From Citrus sinensis (taxonomy: Eukaryota > Streptophyta > Magnoliopsida > Sapindales > Rutaceae): 64,000 bases of DNA. The position numbers and the translations under genes were made by a program. Where the stretch lies: the NCBI RefSeq assembly GCF_022201045.2, contig NC_068561.1, positions 14,595,001 through 14,659,000 of the forward strand, read 5' to 3'. The notes under the pieces are model-generated. The model searched no databases. It was not told the DNA's origin and worked only from the letters and a program-made list of their open reading frames with translations. Each line of letters starts with the position of its first letter. The first letter of the stretch is position 1. Of the stretch, positions 58,869 through 64,000 are shown in pieces.

Positions 58869-60737
58869 TTATTCCTTCCTTCTCTTCTTAAAAGATTCAA
58901 GATTATTGGTGACATTGGAACCAGGCATCTGCATCTGCATCTGGTTGAAAATAGAGAGATCAACTTGGCAATCATAGATATCAATCCGCTCCCTCAACAA
59001 GACTGTCACTGGACTTGATGGCCAATTGGAATAAGGTTGCCCACAGCCAATCAAGTTTGACAATGGGTCCACTAATCTTGATTTCATGATCATATTGCAC
59101 TTAACAACATCATCCTACAGAAAGAAGAAAGAAAAATCCAAAATAAATCTATAATTAATCAGTATATAACATGAGGAGTAAGATTTTCTCCTTATTTAAA
59201 TTTCTCTATTAGTAGAATACAAAATGGTAATTCGTGTTTATCATATAAAAATAATAAATTCTAATTTTATACTATGACTAATTAGTACTCTTTTAGAAGA
59301 CTATAAATTAGGAGAGAATCCTAATTTTTAATTATAATATTTAATAAATTCAAGATGAGGGATTAGGGTTTTAGTGGTAATTGTGCATATGTATATACCT
59401 TTTGCTCTTGATTAAAGAGCCTTGTGATAAAGGCAACGTGGGCACAAGATGATGCTGTCAACTCATCTAAACTGCACCATAAAGCAGATACTGCAACAAC
59501 ACTTGGTTGATATTTCAACAATCTGGCATCTGCATTAGTTTGGTTAATATGCTTTCGCAAGAAGAATGGACAATGATAGTTGAACAAAGGCGTGATGAAA
59601 CCGATTATGTTGTGAATTCTGAGAATTTATTTAATGATTGCACTTTAAAAAAAAAACAATTCTCAGAATTCACAGAAGGTCAAAATTCTTTATCACAGTT
59701 TTGTCGTGCTTTTGGTAAAAAAAAATCGTTTTCAGATGGGCAAATCTGAATAGAAAATTAAAAAAAAAAAGTACCTAATACAGCTCCAAGAAGCAACTTT
59801 GTCACCAAAGTAGTTAACTCATTGTGAAGGTGAAATTCAAAAGAGTCAAAATTCGTAAGCAGGAGCTCTACATAAGAGTAAGTTGTAATGCAACCAAGGC
59901 GCCACCCCAATGACTGTAATAGTGTCAACTCCATCCTCCGAATTGTGCTTGATTGAAATGAATAATCAAGTTCCTCCATCTTCAGTGAACACATATACAA
60001 TCGCCAGCTGGGGTTATTAATTTCATATAAAATAAACAATTAACTAACATTAATTGTAAAAACAATAATCACCTGAATTTCATGCAATGAGGGGGAGGAG
60101 GTGTCGTTAAACTTGGACGCAATGGATAAACATGCCACTGATACTAGTTCCACCATCCAATATTTCCATTCCTGAAATTAAGTTAGAAATTAAAAGTGAG
60201 TGTAACAAACAAAAGCATATATATATATATAGAGAGAGAGATTGAAAGATTCATTTCTTACATGGAATTGATGCATGGATATGAATCGATCAAGGTAATT
60301 TGCAGCATTGAAAAAAGTTCCGAAAGAGAGATTTAACCTACTGCGGGACTGAGAACACAAGTGACACATACGGATTTTTTAATGTCAGCTCTGTTGGTGG
60401 GGAAAAGCAAATGTAAAGAGTAGGATATTAAAACATAAGGAATAGGAACCTTGATAAGCCATTGAATAGCTCTGAATCTAAAGTGTGGCAAATTATTCGA
60501 CTTATCAAGATACTCCACATATCCTGGTTCAGGCATATAACTCAGCTCCTTATCAAGGCAGATAATAGCAGCCTCTTCACATTCTTCCTTAGTCTTGTAA
60601 AAAGAAGTGCCATCACATTCACATTCACAGCTCTCCAAAATATTGCATTGCTTGGGTTTTCGATCAGAATAGCAATCAGCAGTACTGGCAGGGTCTGAAA
60701 GCCACAACTCATCACAAAGCAAACTCTCCGTATTCAT
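58869..60737 (-). CDS. CYCD7;1-like: D-type cyclin, CYCD7-like
   Basis: Six exons: 60737-60450, 60348-60262, 60171-60073, 59979-59775, 59529-59399, 59114-58869; 351 aa. D-type cyclins activate CDKA at G1/S and bind RBR through LxCxE, here L6-L-C8-D-E10 (SLLCDELWL). Cyclin-box N part: FRFRAIQWLIKSRSRLNLSF, ANYLDRFIS, VSVACLSIASKFNDT. C part: RRMELTLLQSLGWRLGCITT, YQPSVVAVSALW. Wording is closest, from memory, to CYCD7;1, a guard-cell-lineage cyclin in Arabidopsis. The exon 2 acceptor is the distal CAG, because the nearer one creates an immediate stop. The exon 4 acceptor is a less usual AAG. The last exon ends ESFKKRRKE, a basic tail. Confidence 0.88.
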
Positions 60738-61984
60738 ACTGCAGTTCTACGTGCAGCCAGGCAAAACCCTAAAACAAATAGAGCTACAAAATAATACTAA
60801 AAAAAAAAAAATCACAAACTAGAGAGAGTCAAGATAAAGACACAGAAAATGTTCTCTGACACGGAGAATCTCTTGTGCTCAACAATAATAGAAGACTGCT
60901 ACGGTAAAAAATGAAAGAGGCGTGTAGTAAGAGAGAGTGGGGGATATGGCACGTATAGTTCGTTAGTTATAAGAGATAAATGAGGGGGGTGGTTGGTTAA
61001 TGACTTGTGAGTGCAAAAATTCTCATAAAAAGAAGGACACGTCCCTCATGAAATGGGGTAAATGCTACAGCTGCGTGGATGTTATTTTGACCAATTGCGT
61101 GAGCACACGAGGATGCATGGGATATAAAGCGTATAGCTATTGCGCGTTGCATAAATGTGCATTGCTTGCCCTTCAGTAGTGGGAAAGAGTACTGTTTTTA
61201 AGTGTTGATGGTTAAGCACCGAATGAGTAGGAGATAATATGTGGGGGGTGATGCCGTGCTGGGTTGGTTTTCATTTTGTCACGTAAGGTTGCTCTGCGAC
61301 AGTTGCGATCATGGGCCCCCACCACGTTTTGAGCATCTGCATCAATGAATTGATTGACGACCATGAGGGCAGTAACTGCTGTTTCAACTAATCAGAGTGC
61401 CTGTATCATTATGCTTTTACTGTCCACGAGATACTTCAATTCCCCCAAACACCAAGCCATTCAACTTCAGTCTTCCCTTGGCCACTTGGGATTGTTTTCT
61501 TATGCGGGAAAATGAAAAAATATCCATCTATTGCTTATAAGCATACATATGCATTGTAATGAGGATGTGATTAGTTAGAATACATGTTCCAAATGATAAT
61601 TACTAATTAATTAAAGGGTAATAGTGAAAGAGATGAAAATAATGAGATTGTATTGCCCAACACTATAATTAACTTGTTGCAAAGATGCATGCATGTCAAA
61701 ACTTGCTGACCCTGATTGAGTGTTCATTTTCCCTTTTTTAACAATGACTAAATATTGCTTAAAAAGTTGATTTCAGACAAATATACGAAATATATGTTAA
61801 AGTGTATCTCATCAATGTCAACAATGGACTCATCAAAACATATACATGCATTGGAGACTTGGGAGTCCTTGTACGGATGTACTATTGAAAATTCTCCTGT
61901 CTGCAATAACTGATGACAGAATCTGCAGGACCAGAGTCGTCAAATCCGTGTTGCTGGTGGCCTCATCAGCTTCTTGTTTTTGTC
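60738..61984. promoter_or_regulatory. Cyclin promoter and 3' flank of the GID4-like gene
   Basis: The cyclin leader lies at 60738-60950 on the minus strand. No TATA box assigned. 61985 is the GID4-like stop codon. No gene between. Confidence 0.4.
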
Positions 61985-63372
61985 TCACTGTAACTCGTAT
62001 GATGAAAAACTGAATCCTGATCTCCCCTCATTCGCACATTTCAGCTCAAGCTTCTGAAACGGGCTGCAAGTTGATTCAAGAGCATGTCATCAATAACTTT
62101 AAAATGGAAAGGCTGGAGAGTAATAACAAAGACTGAAGTACGAAACAACCATCGACTTGCTATTTACAGAAAAGGGAGTTCCCGCAACCGCAAGCAGGAC
62201 TAGCATAAACCCAGTTTAATTTTTGCCGTTGATGTTTACCAACAATAAACTCACTTTTATTTGACAACTAGCGATTCTATTTCATAGCAGCTTTCGAATG
62301 AAAACCACAGCAATTCAATCTTAAGCACACTAGCGAAAACTAAAACAAAGAAGTCCTTTTGAAAAAAGGTAAATTATGCAACACTGACCAATAATAAGTC
62401 AAAAATGAATTGCAAGCAAAGAAGTACCTGCTATTGGGATCATAATAGAAGCCATTAATAGAGCCATCACTACAAGAGAAGCAAACATAGTAAAATCCTG
62501 CTATAGTTAGCCCACAGTCTGTTCCAACATTCACAAAGTATTGCTCTTTCCATCTCTGCAATGGAAAATTAAAAAATGGAAAGTTATATTACTTGACATA
62601 TATGACTTTTTGCATGAATTTATAGAATAATGCTAGATCTTAAAGAAATTTATATTGAATTATTGAAAAAAATATATATGTGGTGCAACAGTGCACATGG
62701 CATTTGCCAGGTCAGCCAGTCGCAAACTGATTAGTTTTAACATCTCAAAAATTAAATGTGATCCACCTGTCAATTAGATTGTGCAAAGCTTTCTACAATA
62801 TGGCATTGACATAAACTACCTTACAAAATTCAAACTACATTGTTTCTCTTAATGAAAAGACTCAAACACAATTACCATAAATATGTATGGGTAGTTACTC
62901 AGGTCCAAAGATTTGCCACCATCAGCCTCCACTCGACTCTGAAAAGAATTTAGACCTGATCAAATGAGAACAGATTCTGCATATGCGGAAGAAGTTCTAA
63001 CTCTTCAAAAATAATGTTAAAAGGTTTAATATTTTAACTCCTTACCAGAAGGGGCGCAAAAGATGGAAACTTTGTCCAGTGCCTTATATCATCCTCTGGC
63101 CTGTAAAAGGTTTTATAAACAAATTAAGATGGGAAGGAGCTTCATGTTAATTGCATCTTATTTTCTTACAGGAGTTCATATCACTTCTTATTGACCAGAA
63201 AGTAGTGAATCATTGTTCACCATCACCGGCAGGCTAACAGATTAAATGATTAATGCTCAACTAAAAGAAAGAGAGGGGAAAAACAGATAGAAGAATACGT
63301 TGCTTCCCATTTGCCAGTGTAAAAGGTATAATTTTTTGCATCAACAATCTCTCCCTCCCAGAAGGTTACCAC
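61985..63372 (-). CDS. GID4-like: GID4/VID24-type substrate receptor of the GID/CTLH E3 ligase, 5' end outside window
   Basis: Five 3' exons are visible: 63372-63299, 63100-63046, 62938-62876, 62555-62428, 62063-61985 (stop 61985-61987). All are GT/AG with consistent phases. They read VVTFWEGEIVDAKNYTFYTG, KWEATPEDDIRHWTKFPSFA, KSLDLSNYPYIFMRWKEQYF, VNVGTDCGLTIAGFYYVCFS and SPFQKLELKCANEGRSGFSF. This beta-barrel family (GID4/VID24) recognises Pro/N-degron substrates for the GID/CTLH ubiquitin ligase in yeast and animals; plant substrates are unknown to me. The start codon and first exon lie beyond position 64000. Confidence 0.92.
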
Positions 63373-64000
63373 CTGAAATACATCACAAAAGGACAATGTA
63401 AACATTCAATGAGTTTACAAGAAATTAGGTTGACCAAATTTCCAAATAAATACAAGACCAAAATTGCCAGCCTTTTAATATGCATGCATGTAAATGCTTA
63501 TTCATGTAAATGTGCATACACAGCAATATATATATATATATAGAATACGGATCCTGTAACTTAATAAATTTGTTTAAAATGGGACAAAAACAGTCCCAAC
63601 TTTTGTTTTATTTGAATCTAACAACAGTTCATAGATAAGCATGCAAAAGAAATTTTCTATCTCTGCGCTACAATGGTCTGCCATGCCTGGTAACATAGGT
63701 AATCATATAAAAAGTTGGATATATAACAGTTATCTATGAAAAGTTAAGTAGAGGTAAGAAACAGAACATTGAATAATTGGCTGGTTAAGCCTATGGTAAA
63801 AAAATAAAGACGTGGATATCGCATGAATAATCAATAAATAAGGTTAACGGTATTCAAATAAAGATAGTTTCAAATTTTTCAATAGCAAAGCTCCATATAT
63901 AGAGAAGGGGAAAACTAGAAAGATATGCATGTCGCATCCAGAATTAATAAATAAGGTTGACAGTATTCAATTAAAGATGGTTTCATATCTTTCAATAGCA
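63373..64000 (-). other. Intron of the GID4-like gene with a tandem repeat (~113-bp period)
   Basis: No exon seen. AATAAATAAGGTTAACGGTA at about 63833 recurs as AATAAATAAGGTTGACAGTA at about 63946, and the repeat runs off the window edge. (AT)n at 63529-63541. Confidence 0.6.

Noticed and set aside
59560-59760. Plus-strand 80-codon frame near the cyclin
   Set aside because: It covers cyclin intron 4 and part of exon 5 in antisense; the inverted ATTCTGAGAATT words there are intronic.

Overview
The window is nuclear DNA of a flowering plant. It has GT/AG introns, AT-rich intergenic DNA, a CC-NB-ARC-LRR (CNL) resistance gene, a thaumatin-like protein, a chloroplast one-helix protein, a D-type cyclin and nested plant transposons. 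Wording of the LRR exons and of the transposons recalls Citrus, but that rests on memory and no search was run.

Layout. 1-315 is a dead ribosomal protein eL33 (RPL35A) copy. 1.3-10.4 kb is repeat-rich: CACTA-like ends, a PIF/Harbinger-type insertion (4187-6940), and two relics of an NLR (nucleotide-binding leucine-rich repeat) gene at 7148-8100 and 9270-9640. 11293-18391 (minus) is the centrepiece: a four-exon CNL gene whose last exon runs from LRRs into an almost complete, intronless importin-alpha armadillo (ARM) domain, predicted 1740 aa. 19495-21490 is another NLR relic split by a hAT MITE. 22505-24731 (plus) is a Fes1/HspBP1-type Hsp70 nucleotide-exchange factor. 25924-28238 (minus) is a broken 2-oxoglutarate dioxygenase, with its intact paralogue at 29487-30823 (minus). 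31670-32506 (minus) is a thaumatin-like protein. 34746-45515 is an old Ty1/Copia element (minus, 5-bp TSD ATTTT) carrying three later insertions: a hAT MITE, a MULE-type foldback and a full hAT with a broken transposase. 46006-46300 is an ARM-repeat gene scrap and 47585-49482 a decayed FAR1/MULE-type gene. 51471-54697 (plus) is a 12-exon TPR-like protein converging on OHP1 (55423-55968, minus). 56292-58279 is a long inverted-repeat element. 58869-60737 (minus) is a CYCD7-like cyclin and 61985-63372 (minus, partial) a GID4-type substrate receptor.

How it fits together. The housekeeping genes look independent. The 3.7-21.5 kb block is one decayed NLR cluster: relics at 7.1-8.1, 9.3-9.6 and 19.5-21.5 kb align in pieces to the intact gene. 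The intact gene has acquired an importin-alpha ARM domain that keeps the three Trp/Asn pairs of the major NLS-binding groove but lacks nearly all of the autoinhibitory IBB segment. The working hypothesis is an NLR with an integrated decoy or sensor for effectors that use importin-alpha, or an NLR carrying its own nuclear-cargo adaptor. This is inference from an open reading frame with coherent splice sites; expression is unproven.
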